Part shown: in pieces, positions 41,107-50,026 of the stretch
How positions within the stretch are numbered: position 1 is the stretch's first letter
How the letters are laid out: every line of letters starts with the position of its first letter
Source: DATDAH01 sp963792205
GTDB taxonomy: Bacteria > Actinomycetota > Acidimicrobiia > Acidimicrobiales > DATDAH01
DNA: 64,000 nt
Direction: 5' to 3'
Assembly: GCA_963792205.1 (NCBI GenBank)
Contig: CAWBVI010000002.1
Span: forward strand, 1,054,001-1,118,000
The notes under the pieces: model-generated
The model's database searches: none
What the model was told of the DNA's origin: nothing
What the model saw: only the letters and a program-made list of their open reading frames with translations
Made by a program: the position numbers and the translations under genes

Positions 41107-43107
41107 TCAGACGAGCGGCCCGGCGTTGGTCCACCACTGCCAGAACTGGGGAACGGTCGCCCCCTCGGCGATGCCGGCCTCGGCCTGGATCATCAACGGC
41201 CGGTTGGTCCACACCATGTAGGCGTCGCCGTCGTCCTGGAGGAAGCAGAAGACCCTGCCGTTGTTCTCGTCCTCGATCGTGAGCTCGCCCTCGAACGGGC
41301 ACTCGTCGTCGGCCCCGGTGTTGCGCGCCACCCCGCCATCTTCGAGCAGCGTCTCGTACTGGGCGTTCATCGTGCTCGCCGTCGGGTACTGGTTGTAGAA
41401 GACGACGGCCGCCCCCGACTCGGGGGTGCACTGGACCGAGGCGGTCTCGTTCGGGCGCAAGTCGGCCCGCACGCAACTCTCCCGGAGGTCCGTCGGGACG
41501 TGCCCGAGGAGGAGGGTCTCGAGCGCGTTGGGGAAGTCCTCCGACTGGGCCGGGTCCCCGCGGCCGACCAGATCGGCCCACCACCGGTAGAGGCTGGCGT
41601 CGGAACCGTCCTCCCGGGTCGCCACCGCCGCCAGTTGGTCCTCGGTGTTGGTCCAGGCCAAGCCGGCGTGCTCCTCGTCGTCCAGCCAGCAGGCCACCTG
41701 GCCGGCGACGCCCTCGCTGTCCTCTTCGGTGGTCCAGGTGTGTGACGCGTACCGGTCGGACTCGCAGTCGCCCTCGGGGTCCAGCTCCTCGGCGGCCACC
41801 GTCTGGGCATCGGCGAAGGCTCCGTCGGCGTCGTCGGCGTCGTCGTAGACCGTGAGCTCGACGTCGTCGGCGCCCTGCGCCGGCGAGCAGGCGAAGACGG
41901 CTACGACGCCGGCGTCGTAGTCATCGACGTCACCCAGGTCACAGCTGTTGTCGCCCAGCGAACCGGGGAGGAGCTCGAACGCCGCTTCGGCCTCCTCCTG
42001 CGCCTCTTCCTCCTCCTCGGCTTCTCGGGCCTCCTCCTGGCGACGGTCGTCGTCCTCGTCGTCGCCGCCGTCGTCACCGCCGCCGAAGAGCAGTGCCCCG
42101 CCGACCACCAGCACCACGAGGAGCACCAGTCCGCCCACGAGGAGCGGGACCCTCGAACGGCGCCCCCCACTGGCCGCGGGTGGTTCGGGCTGGGGAGGCG
42201 GGGTCGGGGTCGGGGGCACTCGGGCCGGCGGGGGCGGGGGTGGCGTGCTCACCGGCGGGGGCAGCCCGCTCGAGAGCAGCGCCTTGCGGGCGGCGACGGC
42301 GAAGTCAACCCCGGTCTGGTACCGGTCGCCGGGCTCTTTCGCCATGGCCTTGTCGATGACGGCGTCGATCGCCTGCGGGAGGTCGGCCCGGGTCCCACTC
42401 ACCCGCGGGGGCGCCTTGGTGAGGTGGGAGGTGATCATCGAGTGGATGTCACCGCTGAAGGGCGCGGACCCGGTCAGGGACTCGAAGAGCACGCACCCGA
42501 GGGCGTAGAGGTCGGCGCGCCCGTCGACGGGGTCACCGCCCAGTTGCTCGGGGGCGGCGTAGGCGAAGGTGCCCAGGAACTCACCGGCGCCGGTGAGGCT
42601 GTCGCTCGAGGCCGTGCGCTTGGTCAGGCCGAAGTCGGCGAGGAAGCAGCGGTCGTCGCGGGCCCGGATGAGGATGTTGCGGGGCTTCACGTCGCGGTGC
42701 ACCAGCCCGGCCTCGTGGGCGTAGTCCAGGGCACCGGCGATCTCGACCATGACCTCTACGGCCCGATCAGCCGACAGCGGCCCTGAGGTCTCGATGAGGT
42801 TCCCGAGGTCCTGGCCGTCGATGTAGCGCTGGGCGATGAAGAGCTGACCGTCGTGCTCGCCCGCGTCGATGACGCCGACGATGTTCGGGTGGTCGTCGAG
42901 CTCGACCGCGAGCAGGGATTCTCGCCGGAACCGCTCGCGGTTCTTGTCGTCGGCCGAGAGCGTGGGGTTCAGGACCTTCAGCGCGACCTTGCGCCGCAGG
43001 GCCGGGCGCAGGTCCTCGGCCAGGTAGACGTTGCAGAACCCGCCTGCGCCGAGCAGCCGTTCGATCCGGTACCCGCCGAACTCCGTTCCCGGATCCATCA
43101 CCGTCAT
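41107..43107 (-). CDS. Membrane Ser/Thr protein kinase (PknB-like) with duplicated ectodomain
   Basis: A 666-residue receptor-like kinase. The kinase domain (about 12-275) has the Gly loop LLGAGGFCNVYLAEDL, the ATP-site Lys in VALKVL, HRDVKPRNI and DFGLTK, so it should be active. A Pro-rich linker and a transmembrane helix (VPLLVGGLVLLVVLVVGGAL, about 323-342) are followed by a highly acidic stretch and an extracellular part of about 280 residues. That part reads as two related units, each with cysteines and a WTN motif (AGLAWTNTEDQLAA, AYMVWTNRPLMI). The start may be ATG 43107 or 43098. It is the last gene of the minus-strand operon, next to the FHA gene. Confidence 0.9.
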   Translation of the reverse strand: MTVMDPGTEFGGYRIERLLGAGGFCNVYLAEDLRPALRRKVALKVLNPTLSADDKNRERFRRESLLAVELDDHPNIVGVIDAGEHDGQLFIAQRYIDGQDLGNLIETSGPLSADRAVEVMVEIAGALDYAHEAGLVHRDVKPRNILIRARDDRCFLADFGLTKRTASSDSLTGAGEFLGTFAYAAPEQLGGDPVDGRADLYALGCVLFESLTGSAPFSGDIHSMITSHLTKAPPRVSGTRADLPQAIDAVIDKAMAKEPGDRYQTGVDFAVAARKALLSSGLPPPVSTPPPPPPARVPPTPTPPPQPEPPAASGGRRSRVPLLVGGLVLLVVLVVGGALLFGGGDDGGDDEDDDRRQEEAREAEEEEEAQEEAEAAFELLPGSLGDNSCDLGDVDDYDAGVVAVFACSPAQGADDVELTVYDDADDADGAFADAQTVAAEELDPEGDCESDRYASHTWTTEEDSEGVAGQVACWLDDEEHAGLAWTNTEDQLAAVATREDGSDASLYRWWADLVGRGDPAQSEDFPNALETLLLGHVPTDLRESCVRADLRPNETASVQCTPESGAAVVFYNQYPTASTMNAQYETLLEDGGVARNTGADDECPFEGELTIEDENNGRVFCFLQDDGDAYMVWTNRPLMIQAEAGIAEGATVPQFWQWWTNAGPLV

Positions 43108-43125
43108 CTGGGGACCCGCCTCCGA

Positions 43126-44433
43126 TCAGTAGCCACTGGTCCCACGGTCGGGAGCTCCCCGGAACCAGGCCTGGGTGCCCTGGGAGGCGATCGCCGCCCC
43201 GAGCCGTCCCAGCGCATGCGCGTACGCCGCCCGCCGCAGGTCGACGCCGAGAGTAGTGGCGAGCGCCTGGACCGCCGTGAACTCCCGGCGCATGATCTCG
43301 GCCAGGCGCTCGTGGACCTCCTCCAGCGACCAGCTGAGGCCGCCGCGGTTCTGGACCCACTCGAAGTAGCTCACGGTGACCCCGCCGGCGTTGGCCAGGA
43401 TGTCGGGCACGATGGTCACCCCGCGGTCGACCAGCACGGCGTCGGCGGCGCTGGTGATCGGCCCGTTGGCCACCTCCACGATCGTCCGGGCCCGGATGCG
43501 GGCCGCGTTGTCCTCGGTGATGACCCCCTCGAGGGCGGCGGGGATCAGGACATCGACGTCGAGCTCCAGCAGCTCCTCGTTGGTGATCACGTCGGCGTCC
43601 ACCAGCTCGCAGACCGAGCCCTCGCAGTAGACGGCCCGCAGCGCCCGGGTGTCGTTCTTGTTGTGGACCAGGCTCGGGACGTCGAAGCCCTCGGGACGGT
43701 GGATGCCGCCCTGGCTGTCGCTCACGCCGACGATGCGGTAGCCGTCGGCGTGGAGCAGGGCGGCCACGTGCTGGCCGGCGTTCCCGAAGCCCTGTACCGC
43801 CACGGTGGTGGCCGCCGGGTCCCAGCCCTCTCGCTGCTCGAGCTCCTTGATGCAGTAGTAGGCGCCCCGTCCGGTGGCGTCGTCGCGGCCCAGGCTGCCG
43901 CCGAGCTCGATGGGCTTGCCGGTGAACGTCCCCGGGCATCGCCGACGCTCGATGCGGGAGTACTCGTCCATCATCCAGCCCATGACCATGGCGTTCGTGT
44001 AGACGTCGGGCGCCGGGATGTCGGTCTCGGGCCCGAGCACGTCGTGAAGGGCCTGGACGAAGCCCCGGCTCACCCGTTCGAGCTCGAGGCGGGACAGCTC
44101 CTTGGGGTTGCAGATCACCCCGCCCTTGCCCCCGCCGAAGGGAAGTCCGACGACGGCGCACTTGATGGTCATCCAGAAGGCGAGGGCCTTCACCTCGGAC
44201 ACGTCCACGTCGGGGTGGAACCGGATGCCCCCCTTGGTGGGGCCGCGGGTGTCGTCGTAGCGCACCCGATAGCCCTCGAAGACCCGCAGGCTGCCGTCGT
44301 CCCGCCGGATCGGGATGGCCACCTGCATGACCGACTTGGGATAGCGGAGCCGTTCGAGGACCTCGGGGTCGACCTCGATCAGGTCGGCGACGTCGTCCAG
44401 CCGACGCAGGGCGTCGGTGAAGACGTCGGTCAC
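43126..44433 (-). CDS. Glu/Leu/Phe/Val dehydrogenase family (glutamate dehydrogenase-like)
   Basis: A 435-residue amino-acid dehydrogenase. The substrate-binding block reads PTKGGIRFHPDVDVSEVKAL, with the catalytic Lys in LPFGGGKGGVICNPKELS. The NAD(P)-binding Rossmann motif is VAVQGFGNAGQHVAALL. The conserved C-terminal segment has ANAGGVTVSYFEWVQNRGGL. Length and motifs fit NAD-type glutamate dehydrogenase, which links glutamate and 2-oxoglutarate. The GTG start at 44433 lies 10 nt after the FHA gene, so the dehydrogenase is sandwiched between FHA and kinase genes. In actinobacteria FHA proteins can control glutamate metabolism, so regulation is plausible. Confidence 0.92.
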   Translation of the reverse strand: MTDVFTDALRRLDDVADLIEVDPEVLERLRYPKSVMQVAIPIRRDDGSLRVFEGYRVRYDDTRGPTKGGIRFHPDVDVSEVKALAFWMTIKCAVVGLPFGGGKGGVICNPKELSRLELERVSRGFVQALHDVLGPETDIPAPDVYTNAMVMGWMMDEYSRIERRRCPGTFTGKPIELGGSLGRDDATGRGAYYCIKELEQREGWDPAATTVAVQGFGNAGQHVAALLHADGYRIVGVSDSQGGIHRPEGFDVPSLVHNKNDTRALRAVYCEGSVCELVDADVITNEELLELDVDVLIPAALEGVITEDNAARIRARTIVEVANGPITSAADAVLVDRGVTIVPDILANAGGVTVSYFEWVQNRGGLSWSLEEVHERLAEIMRREFTAVQALATTLGVDLRRAAYAHALGRLGAAIASQGTQAWFRGAPDRGTSGY

Positions 44434-44443
44434 CGGGAGGCCG

Positions 44444-45670
44444 TCAACTGCGGCGGTGGGAGTCGAAGGAGAGCACCCGCTGGCCGACCAGCACGTGCAT
44501 CCCCGGGGTCAAGGGGACCGGCGAGTCGGCGGGGACCGGCCTCCACTCCGTCGCGTTCCGCGCCGCCACGAACGTGCCGTTGGCCGAGCCCGCGTCGGCG
44601 ATCCGGGCCTCCCACTCGTGCAGGGTCACCCGGGCATGGCGGCGCGAGATCGCCCGTTCGGGGTCGGGCAGCGTGACGGCCCGGGTGTGCTCGTCGGCGC
44701 CCGGCTCGCGCCCGATGACCACGTCCCGGTCGACCACATAGGTGCTGCCGTCGTCGAGCACCAGCACGCCGAGCGGCGGGCGCGGTCCCTCGACCAGGTT
44801 GTGGGTCTGCTGCACCATCGAGATGCCGCAGTTGGCGCAGAAGGGCGAGGCGGGGTCGTTGAAGTGGCCGCGGGCGCACATCACCCCCTGCACCATGGGG
44901 GCCTCCGGCTCATGGCCGGCGTCGGGTGGGGGAGGGGGCGCCGCATCGGCTCGGGCCACCGGCAGCGGCTCTCGCGACGGCTCGTCCGCCGGGGGTTCGA
45001 CGAGCGAGACCGACTCGAAGTCCTCGGCCGGCACGGGCGGGGGAGGGGGCGACGTCGGCTCGGGGGGTGGTGGCGCGGGCGCCTCGGCGGGCGGTTCGCT
45101 CGGTGGCGCCGGCACCTCCTCGGCGGGTGGCGCCGGTGCCACGTCGGCGGGGGGTGCCTCCTCGGGCGGTGCCGGCGGTGGGGGGGTGGCGGCCTCGGCC
45201 ATCCCGGTGGCCAAGCCGTTGGCCCGGGCGGCGCCGGCGGGGAAGTCCGACCACTCGTCGGCCGCGCCGGATCCGTCCCGAGCAAGCGACCACTGCTCGG
45301 GGACATGGTCGAGCAACCGGTCGAGCCAGGCCGCGGCGTCCCGACCCGAGAGCACCTCGTTGTTGCCACCGGTCCCGCGGTAGGCGAACTGCACGTCACC
45401 GTTCAGCAGGATCGCCAGGCCGTTGCCGTCGACCCCGACCAGCCCGAGGGGTGGGCTGTGCTCGGCTGTCGCCAGCAGGCCCGCGACGGCGCGGGCGGCC
45501 CGACGCCCCGCGTCGGGCTCGCCCGAGGCGCTCCGCAACGCATCGCGGAAGGCGGCGACCAGGTCCTGGTGGGGCTCACCGGCAGGGAACACGACACCGG
45601 TCAGGCCGGGCAGGCGCACGACCAGCCCGTCGCCGGGCACCAGGTGGACGCGGAGCTCGTCGAAGGTCAT
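44444..45670 (-). CDS. FHA-domain protein with zinc ribbon
   Basis: A 408-residue protein. Residues 1-135 form an N-terminal domain I do not recognise (HLVPGDGLVVRLPGLTGVVF). A Pro/Ala/Glu-rich linker spans about 155-265. A zinc ribbon follows (CARGHFNDPASPFCANCG), and the C-terminal FHA domain has VIGREPGADEHTRAV, ISRRHARVTL and SANGTFVAARN, the phosphothreonine-binding signature. It probably senses phosphorylation by the kinase at 41107 and may act on the neighbouring dehydrogenase. ATG 45670 lies 4 nt after the stop of the membrane-protein gene. Similar layouts occur in protein-kinase signalling clusters of actinobacteria. Confidence 0.85.
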   Translation of the reverse strand: MTFDELRVHLVPGDGLVVRLPGLTGVVFPAGEPHQDLVAAFRDALRSASGEPDAGRRAARAVAGLLATAEHSPPLGLVGVDGNGLAILLNGDVQFAYRGTGGNNEVLSGRDAAAWLDRLLDHVPEQWSLARDGSGAADEWSDFPAGAARANGLATGMAEAATPPPPAPPEEAPPADVAPAPPAEEVPAPPSEPPAEAPAPPPPEPTSPPPPPVPAEDFESVSLVEPPADEPSREPLPVARADAAPPPPPDAGHEPEAPMVQGVMCARGHFNDPASPFCANCGISMVQQTHNLVEGPRPPLGVLVLDDGSTYVVDRDVVIGREPGADEHTRAVTLPDPERAISRRHARVTLHEWEARIADAGSANGTFVAARNATEWRPVPADSPVPLTPGMHVLVGQRVLSFDSHRRS

Positions 45671-45674
45671 CGGC

Positions 45675-46163
45675 TCACCAGCCGCCGACCAGGCGGCCGC
45701 CCTTGAAGCGCCACCGCAGGAAGATCATCTTCATGAGGTTGCCGGCGAAGAGGTTGATCACGATCCAGGTCGTCACGAACTGCACGAGGAACGGGGTGAC
45801 GGTGAGGCCGTTCAGGAGCAGCCGCCACCTGGCCGGGTCGACGGTCGACGGGTCCGCGGCCAGAGCCTGGGCGACCAGGTAGGCGACGATCCCCTCGTTG
45901 ATGCCGGTCAGGTAGCCGAAGAACGTGGGCCAGTCCTTCTCCCAACGGAACTGCATGAGCAGCTGATAGACGAACTCCCACCCGATCCCGAGGACGAGGA
46001 CGATGGCGAGGACGGTGAAGGTGACGGTGTAGGTGTCGCCCAGCGTGGGATCGCCGTCGACGAACAGGCGCACGACGGGCGTGATGATCAGCGTCCACAC
46101 CGACCCCACGACCCCCACCAGGAAGATGCGGGTCTGGATCCGACCGTTGAGCGTGGGCAGCAC
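45675..46163 (-). CDS. Small integral membrane protein
   Basis: A 162-residue protein with about four transmembrane segments: IFLVGVVGSVWTLIITPVVR, TVTFTVLAIVLVLGIGWEFV, a third around NEGIVAYLVAQAL, and LTVTPFLVQFVTTWIVINLF. The tail is basic (KMIFLRWRFKGGRLVGGW). No family is recognised. GTG 46163 has GAGGAG upstream. It lies 4 nt before the FHA gene and 17 nt after the oxidoreductase, within the operon, so a role in the same membrane signalling unit is likely. Confidence 0.7.
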   Translation of the reverse strand: MLPTLNGRIQTRIFLVGVVGSVWTLIITPVVRLFVDGDPTLGDTYTVTFTVLAIVLVLGIGWEFVYQLLMQFRWEKDWPTFFGYLTGINEGIVAYLVAQALAADPSTVDPARWRLLLNGLTVTPFLVQFVTTWIVINLFAGNLMKMIFLRWRFKGGRLVGGW

Positions 46164-46180
46164 GGGGTCTCCTCAGGTCC

Positions 46181-47764
46181 TCACGGGGCGGTCTTCTTGG
46201 ACCACCGTCGCCACTGCCCGATCGAGTGGCGGATGCCGATGCGGGGGACGAAGCCCTGCTCGGCGAGGTCGTCGGCGATGCGCAGGCCGGCGTACTGCAG
46301 CCCGAGGAACGAGTCGACCACGGCGAAGTAGGCCCCGAGCGTGGCCGCGCCGGAGGCGTACATGCGCCCCACCCCGCTGCGGGCGCCCCGGACCTCGAAG
46401 TAGCGCTCGACGTCGAGGCGCCCCTTGATGTTGCGGCCGGCGCCGCCGTGCTCGAGGAGGTCGGCCAGGACCCGGTGCTCGGTGATGTCGGCCTCGAGGC
46501 CGGTCGAGTCGATGACGTAGTTCGCCGGGACGTCGAAGAGGCCCTGGTCGGTGTTGACCCGGGTGATGACCGTGCCGTCGCCGGGTGTCACCGAGTCGAC
46601 GGTGCCGACCATCTCCCGGTACCAACCCTCCTTGCGCCCCTTCTCGAGCTGGTTCAGCCAGAGCTTGCGGTGCGGCGTGGTGGTCCCCCCCAGCGCGTCC
46701 CACAGCTTGCTGCGCTTGTCGTCCGGCCAGGTCTCGAGGCTCTTCTTGTACTGGCCGCCCCAGCACGACTTGGGGTAGTTGAAGCCCTGGAAGGCCCAGC
46801 CGTGGCTGCCCTTGCGGCGCAGGAACACGCTCGGTCCGTGGGAGCTGTCCACGTAGGTGCGGAACAGGTGCACGATCTGGATCTGGCTGCCCTTGTCCCG
46901 GTCGTCACACAGGCGCTGGAGGATCCGCGACGCGACGATGCCGGCGCCCCGGACCATCACGGTCCCCGGTTTCTGGGCCAGCTCCTCGTAGACGTGCTCG
47001 TGGGGCTCGTAGGCGTTGACGACCCGGTGGTAGTCCTGGTGGGTGGTCCGGTACTCCTGCAGGTCGGGCAGGAAGCGCAGCCCGGGATAGCCCACGCAGA
47101 CGTGCACCCAGGTGCTGCGGTAGGCGACCCGCTTGGTCTCGGTGGTGCCCTGCGGCGGGGTGAGGATGGTGAAGTAGCCGCCGCCGTGGCGCTTGCGCAC
47201 CATGCGCACCAGGCCCTTCGCCTTCATCTGGTCGTAGCCGATGCGCCGGGCCTCGACCTCGAGGGCCTCGAAGACCTGGCCGGCCCGCGGGGTGAAGTAG
47301 TCGGTGAGGATGGGCTCGGTGATGACGTTGAACAGCGGATCGAGCTTCTTCACGAGGCCCGGCGCTGCGAACGACTCGCGGGTGGCGTAGGACGGGAACC
47401 CCCAGATGTTGTCCGGGCAGGAGCCGGAGTCGGAGCGCAGCCGCTCCGGGCGCGGGATCTGGGAGCAGCGGGTGAGGTACTCGTAGGTGTCCCAGGGGTT
47501 GTCCAGCGCGCCGAGGGCCTTGAAGTGCTCGGGGGGCATGCCGGCGATGCGGAGGTAGTCGGCCAGCACGAACGAGCCGATGCCCCCGCCGACCGAGACC
47601 ACCGGGACGTCGACGACGGGGATGCCCGCATCGGCGACCATCTGGTCGGTCCACTCGCTGGTGGCCACGAGGTGGTCGGTGAGATCGCCCTTGGCGGCTC
47701 GGGCGGCTTCGACGGCCGCGGCCAGCTCTTCGTGGGGAAGGCTGACCGTGTTGGTGTTGGTCAT
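46181..47764 (-). CDS. FAD/NAD(P)-binding oxidoreductase-like protein
   Basis: About 527 residues. A Rossmann dinucleotide motif (VVSVGGGIGSFVLADYLRIA) starts near residue 55, preceded by 50 residues with no clear domain. Later blocks (GAGIVASRILQRLCDDRDKG, NYVIDSTGLEADITEHRVL and ASGAATLGAYFAVVDSFLGL) are typical of flavoprotein monooxygenase or oxidoreductase folds. Substrate unknown. ATG 47764 has a purine-rich GAGGAAGAGC upstream. It is co-directional with the antiporter gene before it and the membrane-protein and FHA genes after it. Confidence 0.7.
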   Translation of the reverse strand: MTNTNTVSLPHEELAAAVEAARAAKGDLTDHLVATSEWTDQMVADAGIPVVDVPVVSVGGGIGSFVLADYLRIAGMPPEHFKALGALDNPWDTYEYLTRCSQIPRPERLRSDSGSCPDNIWGFPSYATRESFAAPGLVKKLDPLFNVITEPILTDYFTPRAGQVFEALEVEARRIGYDQMKAKGLVRMVRKRHGGGYFTILTPPQGTTETKRVAYRSTWVHVCVGYPGLRFLPDLQEYRTTHQDYHRVVNAYEPHEHVYEELAQKPGTVMVRGAGIVASRILQRLCDDRDKGSQIQIVHLFRTYVDSSHGPSVFLRRKGSHGWAFQGFNYPKSCWGGQYKKSLETWPDDKRSKLWDALGGTTTPHRKLWLNQLEKGRKEGWYREMVGTVDSVTPGDGTVITRVNTDQGLFDVPANYVIDSTGLEADITEHRVLADLLEHGGAGRNIKGRLDVERYFEVRGARSGVGRMYASGAATLGAYFAVVDSFLGLQYAGLRIADDLAEQGFVPRIGIRHSIGQWRRWSKKTAP

Positions 47765-47837
47765 CGAGTGCTCTTCCTCGCCGCCGGTGGCCGGTCGGCG
47801 GCGATGATAGGCCCCTGCGGGCGGTGGCTCGTCGGCC

Positions 47838-49928
47838 TCAACCTTCGTCCGCCGGGATGGCCCGGGTGATCCGCTCGACGAGGCCCTGGAGCCGCTCGAT
47901 CCCGTCGTCCCGCCCGCTGCGGACCCAGAGGGTCGGCTCGTCGACCCGCCCCGGCATCCCGGTGGTGGCCTCGACGTGCAGACCACCGCTTCCGGCGTCG
48001 TCGACGACCAGGCCGGCGCCCCGCAGGCGCTCGACGCTGGCGTTGACCCGGCGGCTGGAGCCGTCGGGCGCCACGAGGTGCAGTGGGCGCCGTCGGGCCG
48101 ACGCGAGGCGGACGGCGAGGTCCAGCGCGTGCGCATCGGCGTTGTTGCCGTGGAGGTGCACGACGACGTCGGCGCCGGCATCGAGCCCGGTCGTCCCGTC
48201 GGGCAGGCTCAAGGCCGCGGTCGGTGCGGCGGGGCTCTGGCTGGCCCCCGGGGGGGCGTACGTGGGGTTGTCCGGCACGAGGACCACGTCGGCGACGCTC
48301 TCGTCGGCCAGCACGCCGAGCAGCCGGCCCGGGTCGTCGTCGACCCTCGAGCGGGCGAAGACCGGGACGCCGGTCGCCTCCATCGTGGTCTCGAGGTGGT
48401 GCAGGGCATCCAGCGAGGTGGCCAGCTCCTCGAGGCCGCTGCCGACCTCGAGCGGTCCGACCGGCTCACCGAACTGCACCAGCGCGACCTCGCGGGGGTC
48501 CTCACCTTCCGTGAGCTCGGCGGCCAAAGCGGCCAGGGTCGTCCCGATCTCGTGCTGGGGGGTGCCGACGAGCACCCGGAACGCCTCTGCCTCCGCCGAG
48601 CCGATGCGCTCGGCCTCCGCGATCTCGCGATCGACCAGCTCGTCGGGGTAGAGGACGCGCAGGAGGGGCTCGGTGATGACGGTGGTGAACACCGCCATCA
48701 CGACCATGATCGTGAACATCTCGTCGTTGAGCACGCCCACTTCCCGGCCGATCGAGAGGATGACCAGCTCGGTGAGCCCTCGGGTGTTCATCAGGACGCC
48801 GATGGCCATGGCCTGGCGGGGCGGCACGCCCTGGCTCCGGGATCCGAGCGTGGCCCCGACGAACTTGCCCGTGCAGGCGACGAAGAGGACGAGCAGCAGG
48901 TAGCCCAACCCGTCGGTGCCGAGCCCGGTGATGTCGACGTTGAGCCCCGTGACCACGAAGAAGACGGGGAGCAGGAGCAGCACCGTCATCAGTTCCAGCC
49001 GGTCGAGGACGTCGTGGAAGAGCTGGTGGGCGCCCTCGCGGGGGAAGATCGCGCCGAAGAAGAAGGCGCCGAAGATGGCGTGGATGCCGATCTCCGAGGT
49101 CAGGTAGGCCGACACCAGGATCCCGACGAAGACGATTGCCAGGATGTCGGGGGTCAGCCGGCCGGCCGCCTGGTACCGGTCGACGACCCGCACGAGCAGC
49201 GGCCGGATCAACAGGATCATCCCCGCGCCGTAGGCGAGGCTGAGGAGGACGACCCAGTGCGCGTCCAAGTGGCCTTCGCCGCCCACGACGGCGATCACCG
49301 CCGCCAACAGCGACCAGGCCAGGACGTCGTCCACGGCCGCGCACGCCAGCGTCAGCACGCCGAGGCGGGTGCGGTGCATCCGGCGCTCGGTGAGGATGCG
49401 GGCGAGCACGGGGAAGGCGGTCACCGACATGGCCGCGCCGATGAAGAGGGCGAAGTGGAGCCATTCCACCTCCTCGCCGTTCACCACCCCGTAGGCGTCG
49501 TGCAGCACGATCGAGGCGAGCAGGCCGAGGCTGAACGGCAGGATGACCGAGCTGATCGAGGTGACGGCCGCGACGCGGCCCTTGCCCCGGATCAGGCCCA
49601 TGTCGAGCTCGAGGCCGACGATGAACATGAAGATGATCAGGCCGAGCTGGGCGATGATCCCGAGGAACGGGCGGGTGTCCAACGGGAACAGGTCGGTCGG
49701 CAGGTCTTCGTTGATCAGCCCGAGCAGGCTGGGCCCGAGCATGATCCCGGCGATGATCTCGCCGACGACCGCGGGTTGGCGGACCCGCCGGGCCGCGGCG
49801 CCCGCCAGGCGGGCGACCACGATGATGAGGGCGATCTCGATGAAGACGCGTGCCGTGATGTCCTCGGTGAGCACCGCGATCGGCTCCTCTGCGAAAGCCG
49901 CCGCGACGACGAGTCCGGTCTCCGTCAC
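47838..49928 (-). CDS. CPA2-family Na+(K+)/H+ antiporter with cytosolic domain
   Basis: A 696-residue cation/proton antiporter. Residues 1-430 contain 12-13 transmembrane segments, with QPAVVGEIIAGIMLGPSLLG, SVTAFPVLARILTERRM and the ion-binding AAVDDVLAW pair of aspartates as in KefB-type proteins. The C-terminal 260 residues form a cytosolic domain with repeated Val/Leu strands (VVVHLHGNNADAHALDL), perhaps of the universal-stress-protein type. GTG 49928 has GGGAGGGGG. It is divergent from the kinase-like gene and shares a palindromic promoter region with it. The ion and its regulation are unknown. Confidence 0.9.
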   Translation of the reverse strand: MTETGLVVAAAFAEEPIAVLTEDITARVFIEIALIIVVARLAGAAARRVRQPAVVGEIIAGIMLGPSLLGLINEDLPTDLFPLDTRPFLGIIAQLGLIIFMFIVGLELDMGLIRGKGRVAAVTSISSVILPFSLGLLASIVLHDAYGVVNGEEVEWLHFALFIGAAMSVTAFPVLARILTERRMHRTRLGVLTLACAAVDDVLAWSLLAAVIAVVGGEGHLDAHWVVLLSLAYGAGMILLIRPLLVRVVDRYQAAGRLTPDILAIVFVGILVSAYLTSEIGIHAIFGAFFFGAIFPREGAHQLFHDVLDRLELMTVLLLLPVFFVVTGLNVDITGLGTDGLGYLLLVLFVACTGKFVGATLGSRSQGVPPRQAMAIGVLMNTRGLTELVILSIGREVGVLNDEMFTIMVVMAVFTTVITEPLLRVLYPDELVDREIAEAERIGSAEAEAFRVLVGTPQHEIGTTLAALAAELTEGEDPREVALVQFGEPVGPLEVGSGLEELATSLDALHHLETTMEATGVPVFARSRVDDDPGRLLGVLADESVADVVLVPDNPTYAPPGASQSPAAPTAALSLPDGTTGLDAGADVVVHLHGNNADAHALDLAVRLASARRRPLHLVAPDGSSRRVNASVERLRGAGLVVDDAGSGGLHVEATTGMPGRVDEPTLWVRSGRDDGIERLQGLVERITRAIPADEG

Positions 49929-49960
49929 ATCCCCCTCCCGGTGATGAGTCGGGCGCCGGG

Positions 49961-49981
49961 ACTGTAGCAACCGCCTACAGT
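49961..49981. promoter_or_regulatory. Palindromic divergent promoter (TACAGT on both strands)
   Basis: ACTGTAG and CTACAGT form a perfect 7-bp palindrome with a 7-nt centre. TACAGT at 49976-49981 reads rightward as a -10 for the kinase-like gene, and its complement at 49961-49966 reads leftward as a -10 for the antiporter. The symmetry could also be an operator. Confidence 0.45.
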
Positions 49982-50026
49982 GCGCACCGGCCCGTGGCGG
50001 AGCGGGCGGAGATTCGAGGAGGGCAC

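Noticed and set aside
44926..45882. Plus-strand frame opposite the FHA gene
   Set aside because: Antisense to the Pro-rich linker of the FHA protein; Arg/Pro-rich with no motif.
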